Assembly (NCBI GenBank): GCA_020002185.1
Contig: CM034533.1
Span: 49,996,418-50,060,417, forward strand
Reading direction: 5' to 3'
Length of the DNA: 64,000 nucleotides
Origin: Paraescarpia echinospica
Taxonomy: Eukaryota > Annelida > Polychaeta > Sabellida > Siboglinidae
A program made the translations under genes and the position numbers. Positions within the stretch are counted from its first letter, which is position 1. The number at the start of each line of letters is the position of its first letter. Shown here in pieces: positions 50,796 to 61,800 of the stretch. Below the pieces are notes generated by a model. The model was not told the origin of the DNA and did no database searches. It saw nothing but the letters and a program-made list of their open reading frames with translations.

Positions 50796-50934
50796 GACAG
50801 AGAGGGCAGCACCAGTCGCTTGGAGACGATGTAAGCAGCTGTGACGTGACACGTCGCTGTCAAGATTCATTGTTGCTATGGCGACGTGAAAGATGTTGTT
50901 TTGTCTCTCCTGATATTCCCCCAGGTAAGCGCGA
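50796..50934 (+). other. Possible untranslated exon, weak
   Basis: GTGTTGTAG precedes and CCCCCAG with GTAAGCGCG follows a GC-richer segment that includes an X-box-like GTTGCTATGGCGAC at 50,872-50,885. It might be a 5' non-coding exon of the downstream plus-strand gene. There is no direct proof. Confidence 0.18.
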
Positions 50935-51075
50935 GAAACAGCCATGTTTCAGTGATGATGCATGGTATTAGTGGCATCCATCTAGAGTGGCACAGGGTGT
51001 TTTAAGGTTTCCTTATACGGCCACTATGGGCAGTGTCATATTGAAAACTTAAAAAAACACAACTTGTTGTTTACC

Positions 51076-51973
51076 TTAAAGACTAAGCGAAATGAACCTT
51101 TTTTTATTCCTAATCTGCATGAAATATACTTAAAAAATACTGTCCTGATATTCAACTAATTTTTACACTCCCTCCTTCACCTTGTTCAAGGCCCCTTTCA
51201 GTCGCGCTTTTCTGCACATTTTCTGCTCAGTTTGTTGTGACACCTAGCGGTGGAGGAGACGTCACCGTAGGTAGCACCGCTGGGATTTAGCATGGTGCGC
51301 ATCTATGCGGGTTGGTGTTTCAGGCCATACCTAAAACTGGAATCGCGGAATTGAATATTATTTTATATCACCGTAAAGGTAATGATCTTACCTATAAATG
51401 TGTCGCTTGGATGCACACAGGAATTTTGTTTGCTTTTTGAGTTATTGTGGTTTGAACATTGTGAATACTCAAACTGATAATGGGATTTAATACTTTTTGA
51501 TATCACAGTAAAGATAATAATCGTATCTACAAATATGCCACTGGATATACCCATGATTTATTTTGAGTTTTTGAGTTATTGCTTAGCAGATATAATGCAA
51601 GGTTGAGCATTCACGATGTTCAAACGGCAATAACTCAAAAAGTTAACACAATTCCTGTATACATCCAGCGACAAACTTGTAAATAAGATTATTATCTTTA
51701 CGGTGATATAAAAAATATTCACTTCCGCGATTGTAATTTCATGTACAGTCTGAAACAACAAGCCGCATTGCCGCTCGCCTTGCTAAAGGGTAGGGCATGC
51801 TTAACGGCAGTGCCTGTGGTGGCATCGGCAATATCTGATGGGCTGGTTGCTTTGTGACACGCAAATGACCACATTTGAGCATCCTATTTGGCACTTTACT
51901 TGACAAGAATATTAAGTTTATGTATACGAAGTTTCAAAGACGTTTATAACATTTAATTTCACTTAGTCTTTAA
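51076..51973. mobile_element. Foldback element, 898 bp, long inverted arms
   Basis: Outer ends are inverted: TTAAAGACTAAGCGAAATGA at the left, matched by the inverted TTAAAGACTAAGTGAAATTA at the right. Inner arms (51,310-51,470 and 51,605-51,765) are also inverted, sharing ATATCACCGTAAAG, AATCGCGGAA, TTTTTGAGTTATTG and GTTTGAACATNGTGAAT. A third partial copy in direct orientation (51,500-51,580) sits in the loop. TTAA at both ends may be part of the target. Confidence 0.75.
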
Positions 51974-52672
51974 GCCAATGCTCTGTTCCTTGTTTTAGTC
52001 CTTTGGGCCGAAAGCCCAACGGACTAATGCCATCACTATGCGTCCGCTGTGCGCCGTTACTACCTGCCATATCTCAGAAACTGTTCAGCAACTTTTTCTC
52101 TAATTTTGTATCTATGCATCTTCGGGTACTGCCACTATGCATGAGAAATCTGATCTCTAATAATAACTGGATAGTGGACTTTGCCCTAGATCTGATCACT
52201 GGGATGGCTGAGTGGAGTGGCCTGGGTGTCAGAGATTGTGATGTAAGCATCTGTATTGGACTAGCCTCCGCTCACTGCCTGCCACTGTCCCAGTGTCAAA
52301 CAGAATGCCTGAGAAACTTTAAAACAGCAATAGTCATAATTATCAATGCAATATAAAGATATGATCTAGGATTAAAATAAAATAACTTAGGTATAAAATA
52401 ATACAACTTAGGTATACTCGAAAAGGTTAAAGCATATTTAGCCAAAATTATAAGGAATATTATTCAGATGTTTTACTATACATGTTGCAGATATTACTTC
52501 ACTCCAATTCAATCAGTATTATGCCATTAATTGCTACTGTTTTTAAGTAAAAATGCATGCTATGTATATGTACCTAGTGAACAAATAAAGTTTTATCATG
52601 TTCATCTCTTTCTTCTTTCCATTCTGGGGGAGGGTGGCAGGGGCAAAATGAGAACAGAAAATATGTGCACAT

Positions 52673-54378
52673 TAGGATGGCAATGAATTACATGGTAATT
52701 TTAAACTTTCAAATTTGTTGATGGCCTTTGCTAGGATTGTTGTCTATGCTGAGAAAATGCTAAATCTGAAGTTTCAATCCGATCAGACAATGTTTAGGGG
52801 TGCCTCAAGCAGTGGCGTTGTCACTCTTTGTATGCGTGTTACAACAGAAGAGTAAAAAATTTAAAATTGTCAGATTTTGATGGTTTTTATTTTAATTGGT
52901 ACATTTTATGATACTTATTACAAAAATAAAGGAATTTAAGACAATTTCAGAAAGCGTAATACATATTTTTTACACCAAGTTGTATGTATCCACTAGTGTA
53001 CAACAGCACTTTTAAAAACACTGAGGTAAACTATAAAGAACACTGTCGAACAAATATAACTACATTGTACACAACAGGAATGTATTTATTTCTTGCCCGA
53101 GCCGGGTGCAACTTCCGGTGTTCCTTGATGACTTGAAAGAGGAACTGCCGTTGGTCCTCGACTTTTGTGAGCGACAGATTGAATTGCTGCATAATGGCCA
53201 CTCCGTCCTCCGCTCGATTGTTGACGACGCTGAGCTTTGAGACACGTTGCTGAGCTGCAACGTATTGAGCATCATTGAGCCATTCCACGGGGTCAACCTC
53301 CAAAAACTTGCGGTCGATGCCCATCGCCCGAAGGCGGTGACGAAGTCCGCAAGGCACTTCTGATCAAGGACAGTGACAGCTTGGTCCAAGACGACGAGCT
53401 TGACAGGTTCCTCCGTCCCCTCCACCTCAGTGAGGGCCTTCACTATTCTCCTCTTCATGTCCACTGGAGTGTCATCATCGAAGAGGGCCAGTGGCACCAG
53501 ATGCTCACTCAGGTACCACAAATGGCGCCCCAAGATGATGGTATCCGCCTTGGAGTCTCCCTCGTCCGTCCCGGAGTACTTATGCATTGCCTTCAAGAGG
53601 GCGAGGTCATTACCGGGCGCGATGGCGGGAACTGGTGCCATGAACCACGCCGGGATGTAGAGGAACAGCGCGAAATAGACGAATCACTGGATTCCCTTCT
53701 GCTCCCGGGTGGTTGCATCGAATTGATGATGGAAGAGGAACATCTTGATGCTGTTGATGATTTTTGCCATCCAGCGAGTGTAATGGATTGCACCTGGGCG
53801 CAAGAAGCAAATCCCTCGGTGGGGAACTCCTCTGAGGACGATGATGGATAACTCCAGGAGCTCCCGGTAATCATCGCAGGGCTGGTCTTGATTCAACCAT
53901 AGCACACTCCAGTACGAAATGTGCATCAAAACAACAGTAAAATATGCTAAGATACCATATTATCACTCGGATACATTATTTTCCTGATTTAGACAACTTA
54001 AATATGTTCTTTTAGTTTTATACTCAAATGGCATCTTCTTAATGTTCTCATCATGTTCATTGTTCAGCCTACTGTGTTCTGGTGTACAATTAGTAACAAT
54101 ACTTACCAAAACATCCAAAAACTCTCCAATACATCAATGTAACTGTGAAAATTGTTACAGATCTGTCATCTAGTGATCAAAGCACAAAACAAGAGTTCAG
54201 TGCTACCATATCCAACAGATGCCACCACAACACACCGTATATGACCTACCCTGACACAAAAAGGTCGATGAGGCACCACTAAATATTGTCCGATCGGACT
54301 AAAACTTCGTATTTATTGTTTTCTCATCATACATAACAATCATACAAAAGGCTATTTAAAAAAATAAGTGTCACCCTG
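52673..54378. mobile_element. hAT-like DNA transposon inserted in the hairpin element
   Basis: The insertion is defined by comparison with copy 1 of the host element. It is flanked by the 8-bp duplication GTGCACAT (52,665-52,672 and 54,379-54,386), which fits the nTnnnnAn target preference of hAT elements. Its ends are short imperfect inverted repeats, TAGGATGGCA and TGTCACCCTG (inverse CAGGGTGACA). The encoded protein remnant is not a recognisable hAT transposase. Confidence 0.65.
53031..53929 (-). pseudogene. Broken transposon-associated protein of an unnamed family
   Basis: Composite minus-strand reading: CDDYRELLELSIIVLRG, PGAIHYTRWMAKIINSIKMF, then a TGA stop (53,684-53,686), then FVYFALFLYIPAWF, APGNDLALLKAMHKYSG, RHLWYLSEHLVPLALFDDD, then a frameshift near 53,350 and FLEVDPVEWLNDAQY, LSVVNNRAEDGVAIMQQFN, QFLFQVIKEHRKLHP. 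I recognise this order from proteins common among transposon-derived sequences of cnidarians and arthropods, but I know no function. Position inside a hAT-like insertion suggests it is that element's cargo or gene. Length and domain limits are uncertain. Confidence 0.6.
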
Positions 54379-54739
54379 GTGCACATTTTCTTAAACAACC
54401 TTTATCTGTGCTACATGCGAGATTGCAGCTCACCAACTCTCCTGCAAGGTTTCTACAATCACTGGAAATTGGCCTAAATAGCAGAATATCGGGATCAAAT
54501 TCTATAGTATTTTAATACCACATTAATTAATATATACAATCTTCACGAAACGGTCTACCCGAATATTTTTATTTCCAGGTGTACCTTCATTGGCATGCAT
54601 ATAGGCTCCACTAAACATGTCAACATTTTGCTTCCATCATAACCCTGAATGATCTGTAACTATGATTCACCAAAAAACATTTCATTAATAATTACAAACT
54701 CACAATATAGTCTAAAGGACTTCTGGGCCTCTTGGCCCA

Positions 54740-55326
54740 TTTTTTTATATAAATAATGTTCTTAATACTTCAGTGAATATGTTGAAGGGACAATGCCTGC
54801 CAAATTGCATTTACAAAGCCAGAAACAATGGTCACAATTTTATAGTTGCACCAGCAAAATGCTCAAATTGTTAACGAAACATTTAGTTTGTAAGCAGCTG
54901 TTGCTGGCAGTTATTGTGGAGAAGCATTCTTACCAACAAAAATCTTTGAAGTTGGATGGTTCCCAGGAACGGAGTATATCTGATCCGGTGACCTTCCTGC
55001 TAATAATTACCACCCCTGGCTGATTCCGGGTAACAGAACAAAGAACGTCACTCTACAACTAATCTAATTGTCACCAGGCCAGAGTTGCACAGTGAACTTA
55101 GTTGATATATTAGAGGGTAATTGATAAACCCTAGTTTTATATCATTGATACAATCATTCTTTAATACTAGTGAATAACAAATTAATCTATTCATTTGTCT
55201 ATTGGGATTGGTAGTATAAAAACTTAATCAGTTTCGTGAATAATGAATTAGTTAATTGAACAGTAAAGTAAATATTTACAGACGTCAAGACATGCTAACA
55301 GTGTTAATGATGTGGAATGGCTGCTT
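54740..55326. other. No feature seen
   Basis: AT-rich spacer; no exon or terminal repeat. Confidence 0.5.
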
Positions 55327-55473
55327 CAGGCCACAAATTTGGCAAACCCAGTTGGCCTTGAATTTTATAGATTTTTAAGGGGAAATCATTACAAGGCGTG
55401 GTCAATTTGGCAGTAAACAATTGTTTTATTTTCGAGGCACGGTGGCTAGTTGCCAGGACATTGTGGCATATGG
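55327..55473 (+). repeat. Dispersed repeat copy (AGGCCTCAAAT family), plus orientation
   Basis: Starts CAGGCCACAAATTTGGCAAA and includes CCAGTTGGCCTTGAATTTTA, CAAGGCGTGGTCAATTTGGC and GTTGCCAGGACATTGTGGCA. It is collinear with 37,228-37,376. The 870 bp up to the next exon are featureless. Confidence 0.65.
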
Positions 55474-56354
55474 TTGACATTTATTCATTTGATTAAACTG
55501 AATGTTGATTAGAGCTTAGAATGTCAAATACTCAATCAAAAGGGTTTGGATTTTGAATCCATTTGCTGCTGTTTTGAAGCTGCGGCAATTTGTTCTCTCC
55601 ATCCTGTTTAATTTTGCGCGGATGTAGAGATGAGTTTGCACAATAGTAGATACAAGTGAAGAAATAACTACAATAATATTTATGTGGTACTTGCATTGTG
55701 GTGTAATGTTTCCGATGAACAGGCCTGTCAGGGGTGAAATGTACTGTGCTTTGAGCAGCTCTTACAGTCAGATATTACACTATTACCGACATGTATTTCA
55801 TGTTATGTTAGGTCAAGCCAGGAAATCTATTTAGTTCCCGTTGTGCAATCTAGATCTTTCTCTTCACCTTCTGTACTACAAAAGGCTTTTACTTGTATAA
55901 TCCAGCAAACTAATTTATAACCACAGGCTGTCAACCGCTCAGGCAGAATATGACTTGGGAATTTGCTATGTATTTTGCTTAAGGCATTTTGTAAGCATCA
56001 AATTATCAGCAAGTGACAGGCACAGTTTACTGGTAATTTAATGATCCATCAGTCGCTGCTGAGTGAGTCCGAGTGATTATAGAAGACAAGGTCCTGTTGT
56101 GTGAAATGCATCTGGATGGTAATAATTAGCAGTATGTACTTACATGTTGTAACGTACCTGACTACTTGAAATATTCTATAACAGTATCTTTTAAGTTTCT
56201 TTACCAAAAATACATGTCATCCGCCTATAGTAAGCCAGGTCAATTAGGAGTCATTATTTTTTCACAGATTGAGATTATGTCCGACAGAGACAACATAAAG
56301 CCTTTTTAATGACATCCGTCGTGTGCTTTCTTTTGGTTGCTAGGCAGCTGCACG

Positions 56355-56368
56355 GTTGTCATAGCAAC
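56355..56368. promoter_or_regulatory. X-box (RFX-type) motif directly before the start codon
   Basis: GTTGTCATAGCAAC matches the 14-mer X-box consensus GTHNYYATRRNAAC exactly and ends one base before the proposed ATG. Regulation by RFX factors is inference from the motif only. Confidence 0.4.
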
Positions 56369-56510
56369 ATGATGGCCGACAGTCACAGAGAGCGGCTGAA
56401 GGGCCTGAACAGCAAACTGCGTCTATCGAAGCAGGACGAGGTCGAGACGGGCGAGGACAGTCCTCCATGTGTGGGCAGTAAATCGGTCGATCGAAATGTA
56501 GTTCCCGAAG
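56369..56510 (+). CDS. R3HDM1/2-like gene, first coding exon
   Basis: The proposed start is the first of two adjacent ATGs, read MMADSHRERLKGLNSKLRL, followed by SKQDEVETGEDSPP, SVDRNVVPEG. An acceptor (CTTTCTTTTGGTTGCTAG) lies at 56,326-56,343, so the exon probably begins at 56,344 with a short 5' UTR and the ATG is preceded by an upstream exon. The donor is GAAG then GTATTTTTT. It leaves one base, which the next exon completes. The product is predicted to be an intracellular protein; R3H proteins bind single-stranded nucleic acid, but the R3H domain itself would lie beyond this window. Assignment rests on the third exon. Confidence 0.6.
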
Positions 56511-56790
56511 GTATTTTTTGTTAATGTTTTTTAGTTTTTTTTGTAAATTAATACGTTAAATATCATCAGATTTGTGTGTATTTTATTTATACGCCCACAT
56601 TGTACATGCAATCGGTTTCTCTATGTGTAATAAGCATGTGGCAATGTTCAACCAATTTTGTGTTGGTATTTCTGAAATGCAAATTCGCTGTTGTTAAATT
56701 TTATGTGCAAAGTCTGGTAATTTCTGTCATAAAATCGTTTACTTTGTTTCTGATATGGTGCTGTATACAATGCCATGGTTTACCTTGCAG

Positions 56791-56894
56791 TGACAATAGA
56801 GCGTGAGGATGTCATGTCTGATTCTCCCCCGTTGGTCTCCCCAGATCTCAGTATCAGTCCGCAGCCTGTCAGCGAACCGCAGGGACCAGGCAAG
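56791..56894 (+). CDS. R3HDM1/2-like gene, second coding exon
   Basis: Bounded by TTTACCTTGCAG and AAG then GTAAAG. The 104 nt continue the frame exactly, giving TIEREDVMSDSPPLVSPDL, SISPQPVSEPQGPGK, and end in phase 0. The sequence is Ser/Pro-rich and acidic, as expected of a disordered N-terminus. Confidence 0.65.
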
Positions 56895-57636
56895 GTAAAG
56901 TAACAAATTATTTTCAAAAAAATCAAATCTTCCTCGTATCCACCACCATACTAGCATGTTTGTGTAACTTCAGTGTTTCCATAGGTTTTTTGTGACTATC
57001 ATACAAACTATCGGAAAAGTTCTACTCATTTGTCGAGGCTATATTTGGCGGAGATAGTTCGTAGAAATTGGTGGTGCAGAAAAGTTGATAAACAAGTGGA
57101 ATTAGAGATTGATAAGTATTATTCTTGCCTTAATATCATTCATAAAGTTGCAATAAACATATTGAGTAGCAGTTGTGCTTAAAGTTAGTTAGTTAAAGTA
57201 TTTTAGAACACCTTAGTATAGTGAGTGATAGGGTAACTCATTTAGCCTTTAGCCTTCGATAAGTTGTAAACAAGATTTAACAAACCTGATTATGTGGTAG
57301 AATATATAGGATATAAAGTAACAACCATCAAACTACTTACATAAGATAATATCTGTGTAAGCCAGTACTTGCTAGATATTTTGATTAGGTAGCATTGTTG
57401 TTAAAACTAAGCAAGGGCGATAGTCGGGCGGCGTAACCTAAATAAATAAAGCAGCCTAACGTAACGTAATTGATTGTATATAAATTAGGTCACTACCGGT
57501 AATGTTAGCGTTCGTGACAGGATAAATAGTCGGCTGTGTAATTGAAATTTGTAATCTAAAGTGTGCTGTAGTACACAGGAAACAGTCTTTATAAAGACTA
57601 AGTTAGTTAAGTTATTAAATAAATTATAATCGGGAT

Positions 57637-58802
57637 ATGGCGCCTTGCAAGCGGCAAGTCAAGGCAAAGCGACACTTGGTGTGCGATCACTGCCACAGCT
57701 GGGTAGATTTTGCATTGTCCGGCTGTGGGAAGTCATGGGCAGAAACCATGGAGGAAGGATTCACCTTTCAGTGCATTGGGTGTTGGAAGGTGGAAGGAGA
57801 TAGTTAGGTTGACAGATATTGTGAAGGGAATGGAGATTGGAATTAGCAAGGACGCAGGTCGAATGGAGAGAGACGACAGGGAGAGAGGTGAGAATACTGC
57901 AAGACTGAAGGAGAATAGCAGTGACAAGAAAACTGAGGAAAGGAGATTGAGAGGAGGGAAGGTGATTAGAGGGGAAGACATTGGAAAATCGACAACAGAA
58001 AACGTGACAAGCGTGAAGGTGACAGGGAAGAAAGTGACCGTAGAGAAGGAGGGAGGGAAGATGGGACGGGAGAGGAGAGAAGAAAATGAGATGGGACGAA
58101 AGATGAAGGGACGAAAGGAAGTGAGAGCAAATGTGATCGAAGAGAAGTCGATAAAAGGGACGCTGACAGGAGGAAAGGTGACAAGAGAAAAAGCGACAGG
58201 AAAGAATGGACCTGAAGAGAATGTGACACGAGAGAAGACGACAGGGGGGAAAGACAACAACCAGACATATGCAAACCGGAGGAGCTACTCCGAGGCAGTG
58301 ATTGAGGGGGCAAGGAGAAAAGAGAGAGTGTTTATGGGCGAATCAATTCTGAGAAAAACAGACGACTATATGCGAGGGGAAGAACGTTGTTGTATGTCTA
58401 CCGGGGGCTAGGATAGAGCATGTGACCGAAAGGGTAGAGAAAGTATTGGGGCATGGCAAGGGAGGGTCTATACTAGTACACGTAGGGACAAACAATGCAG
58501 ACAAGGAGGGAACAACTGGGGTAGTTCAGAAGTACAGACATCTAGTAAGGAAGCTAAAGAAGACAAGAGTGGAACAGGTTGTTCTCTCAGGAATTTTGCC
58601 AGTAATGGGAGGAAGGGGGGCAACATACAGAAACTGTAAAAGGATGGCGATCAATGCACTAGTTGAGCAGATGTGTGAAGAAGAGGGGGTGGGATTCATA
58701 GATTTATGGGGATACTTTGTTGAGAGGGAAGATATGTACATGAGAGATGGCCTCCATCTTAGTGGAAAGGAGGCATCAGTTTTCTCAGAGAACCTGCTGT
58801 GA
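57637..58802 (+). pseudogene. LINE ORF1: PHD-like zinc finger and SGNH esterase domain
   Basis: It starts MAPCKRQVKAKRHLVCDHC with Cys/His spacing (CDHCH, SGCGKSW, FQCIGCW) of the PHD-like finger found in CR1-group ORF1 proteins. A one-base frameshift near 57,790 moves to the frame of a long Lys/Glu-rich linker. Then MGESILRKTDDYMRGE begins the esterase-type domain, a second frameshift occurs near 58,383, and the domain continues VVVCLPGARIEHVTERVEK, LVHVGTNNADKEG and YMRDGLHLSGKEAS. The GES, GTNN and DGLH blocks are those of SGNH hydrolases, which in CR1-type elements accompany the nucleic-acid-binding ORF1 protein. Two frameshifts make it inactive. Confidence 0.85.
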
Positions 58803-58810
58803 TCGGTTGA

Positions 58811-61800
58811 CAGTGGGACAGGCTGCATGTATTTAAACTAGATTCGCAGGGGGGACTCACAGAAAAGCCTGAAAATGGAGGCATAGATAAAGACAGCACA
58901 AATAAATCGGCAAATAACAGTCTGGAAAACTCTTCTGAAGCTGGCTATAAATGTGTTTGTTTAAATGCAAGGAGTATAGTAAACAAAAGAAATGAACTAA
59001 ACATGATGGTAGAAGATATTGAACCTCATATAATAGGTATAACCGAATCCTGGACCACCACCGATATATCAGATGCTGAATTGGGACTGACAGGATATGT
59101 AATGTTTAGAAAAGATAGAATAGGAAGAAAGGGAGGTGGAGTTATTTTATATATTAAAGAATCTATCCAGGCTTATGAAATAAAATTAGAAAGAGAAGCA
59201 GATTGCGAAGAAGCTGTTTGGTGTAACATAGTTACAGGAAACTCAACGTTAACAGTTGGGTTAGTTTATCGAAGTCCAAACATAAGCATAGAAGAGAATG
59301 AAAAAATACAAAACGCTATAAGGGAAGTAAGCAAACAGGACTGTATTATTATGGGGGATTTTAACCACGGACATATACAATGGAAATCTCTTCAGAGTAT
59401 GGGGAGTGAGGACCACAAGTTTTTAGTTTTAGTTCAAGATACTTTCCTTTCTCAACATGTGCTAGAACCAACCAGGGGTGAGATTGTGTTAGACATAGTT
59501 TTGTCCTCACAGAATGAATTAGTTGACAATGTCAAGATATGTGAGCCACTGGGGAGTAGCGATCACAACCAGATACATTTTACCATCAAAGTAAAATCAG
59601 AAAGGAATAGTAAAAAGCAGTATAGGAGAAATTTCCACAAAGGAAGGTATAAGGACATGAGGAAATATTTAACTCAGTTACCAATTAATTGTTATACAAA
59701 ATAAAACCCGCTAAGCGGGCTAATTGGAACAAATGTATGTAACACAGGAAGCATGCTTATAGAGCATAATTACACTGTACACATATCTCTAAACTTGAAA
59801 GCACGTTTCGAGAAGTTAAGTTAAATAGTGTATTGCCAGACTGTCTTCAATTTTCACATTTTCCCCTGCGATTTTATCACGTGGGATTATTTTAAGAAAA
59901 CCTCCAGTCTCCACATACATTGTGTATTTGGATGTTTGCACAAGCTGCTGAAGCAGACATGTAGCTGGCAGTGGCAGAACCCCTGGCTGTGTCTACAGTG
60001 ACTATTTTCTCACATAGTGGATTACCACCTATTGGTGTATCTGGGTCAATATCCCCTTTTGCTCCTTAGCCAGGCGGCAAGGTACCACTGCAAGCTGGCA
60101 CCAAACTATACCAACCTTTACTTACTGAGCATCACAGTTCACCCAGCCCGGACCCTGACTGTCACTAGCTGGATATTTGAAACAGTTCAAACAATTGTCT
60201 GGGCCTAACTAATTGCTTTCTTTTATGTCAGTTGGATCACTGACTGCTTCTAGTGTGCACTATGATCATGAAAACTAATTACCTATATATCTACTGAGAG
60301 CTGGCCAGTGACAATCCCCTCAGGAATGCATAATATAATACCGAATAAGTTAATTGAGATTGTTTAAATTATATTAAATTAAATTAACCGCTTCAATACA
60401 AAATAATTAAATTATCTTAATTTGTGTTTCTTGAGAACGTTAATAAATTAAACTAAGCTAAGATAATTGAGTTAACAAATTAATTACTAACAACTGAAAC
60501 TAACCTATGTCTGGTGCCAACGTTCGTTGTTGCTTATGTTTACGAACCAAGAATGTCTTTGTGTATGGAGTGGACAGGTAAAGACATGTGTCATGCCGTG
60601 AATTAACTTATTACCGGCATGATATGGTGACAGTACCAATTGCAATTGATGTTTATTTACATTAATCGATAGTGCAAAGCATGTACAAGTACTATTTTAC
60701 CCGGTAATATTCTACAATTATAATGCCTATTCCACAAAGTCGTTCATACAAAAAGAAAACATAATCACGTTCGTTGTCTACCAATTGCAGTTGTCAGGTT
60801 TGATTGAAATGCATGCATATGTATATATTTGACTCCATATTAAACAGCATGCAGCCACAATAAAATCAGAAAGGAATAGTAAAAAGCAGTATAGGAGAAA
60901 TTTCCACAAAGGAAGGTATAAGGACATGAGGAAATATTTATCAAAGATAGACTGGAATAACACACTAAAAATAAGACAGCAACCGAATGCTGGAATATAT
61001 TAAAGAGTGAAATTAAGTGCATAGTCGATAAATTTGTACCCTTCAAAAAACAAGGGAAACAGTCCAAAAAGAAACACTTATCGAAATAAGCCATTAGAAA
61101 AATTAAGTATAAACAAATGATGTGGAAGTCATATAGATGTACTGGAAATGATGAAGACTACAACAGTTATAAAGAAGCACTTAACCAAGCTACAGCTGAA
61201 ATTAGAAATTCAAAGAGAAGCTATGAACAACAATTAGCTAGTAATATAAAACATGACAGCAAGAGTTTTTATGCGTATGTTCGAAGCAAACAGAAAGTTC
61301 AAGATAAGGTCGGTCCTCTAGAAGATAGTGCTGGAAATGTAATATCAGAGGGATTCTTAATGGCAGAAGACCTGAATGAGTACTTTAGTTCAGTGTTTAC
61401 CAGAGAAGATATTAGTTCACTGCCAGTACCAGAGGCTAAGTTCAAGGGGGCAGATTCAGACTATTTAGGACAATTAATTGTAACCCCGGAAATGGTAGCT
61501 AAGAAAATAAGGGCTATGAAGGATAATAAATCACCTGGAGTGGATGGGATTCCGCCCAAACTACTATTGGAAATTGTAGAACAAATTAGCGTACCGCTTG
61601 CAACAGTTTTCAATTTGTCATTAGAAGAGGGAGTGGTTCCTTTAGAATGGAAAGAGGCAAACATTATACCGTTATTTAAAAAAGGTTCGAGAAACAAGTC
61701 AGAGAACTATAAACCAGTGAGTTTAACATCAGTGATTTGCAAATTATTAGAAAGACTAATTAAAGATCACATGGTGGATTTTCTTGTTAAACATAACTTG

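Larger units (their letters stand above)
51997..54739. mobile_element. Hairpin-ended non-autonomous element, copy 2, interrupted
   Basis: The left end is a near-perfect hairpin (AGTCC, TTTGGGC, loop CGAAA, GCCCAAC, GGACT) and the right end another (TGGGCC, TCTT, GGCCCA). It matches copy 1 in the interior but is split by a 1.7-kb insertion at 52,673-54,378 and has an extra 150-bp AT-rich stretch near 52,365-52,560. Confidence 0.75.

Noticed and set aside
57710..58411. Lys/Glu-rich 233-codon host protein
   Set aside because: It is the linker and start of the esterase domain of LINE ORF1, reached through a frameshift.
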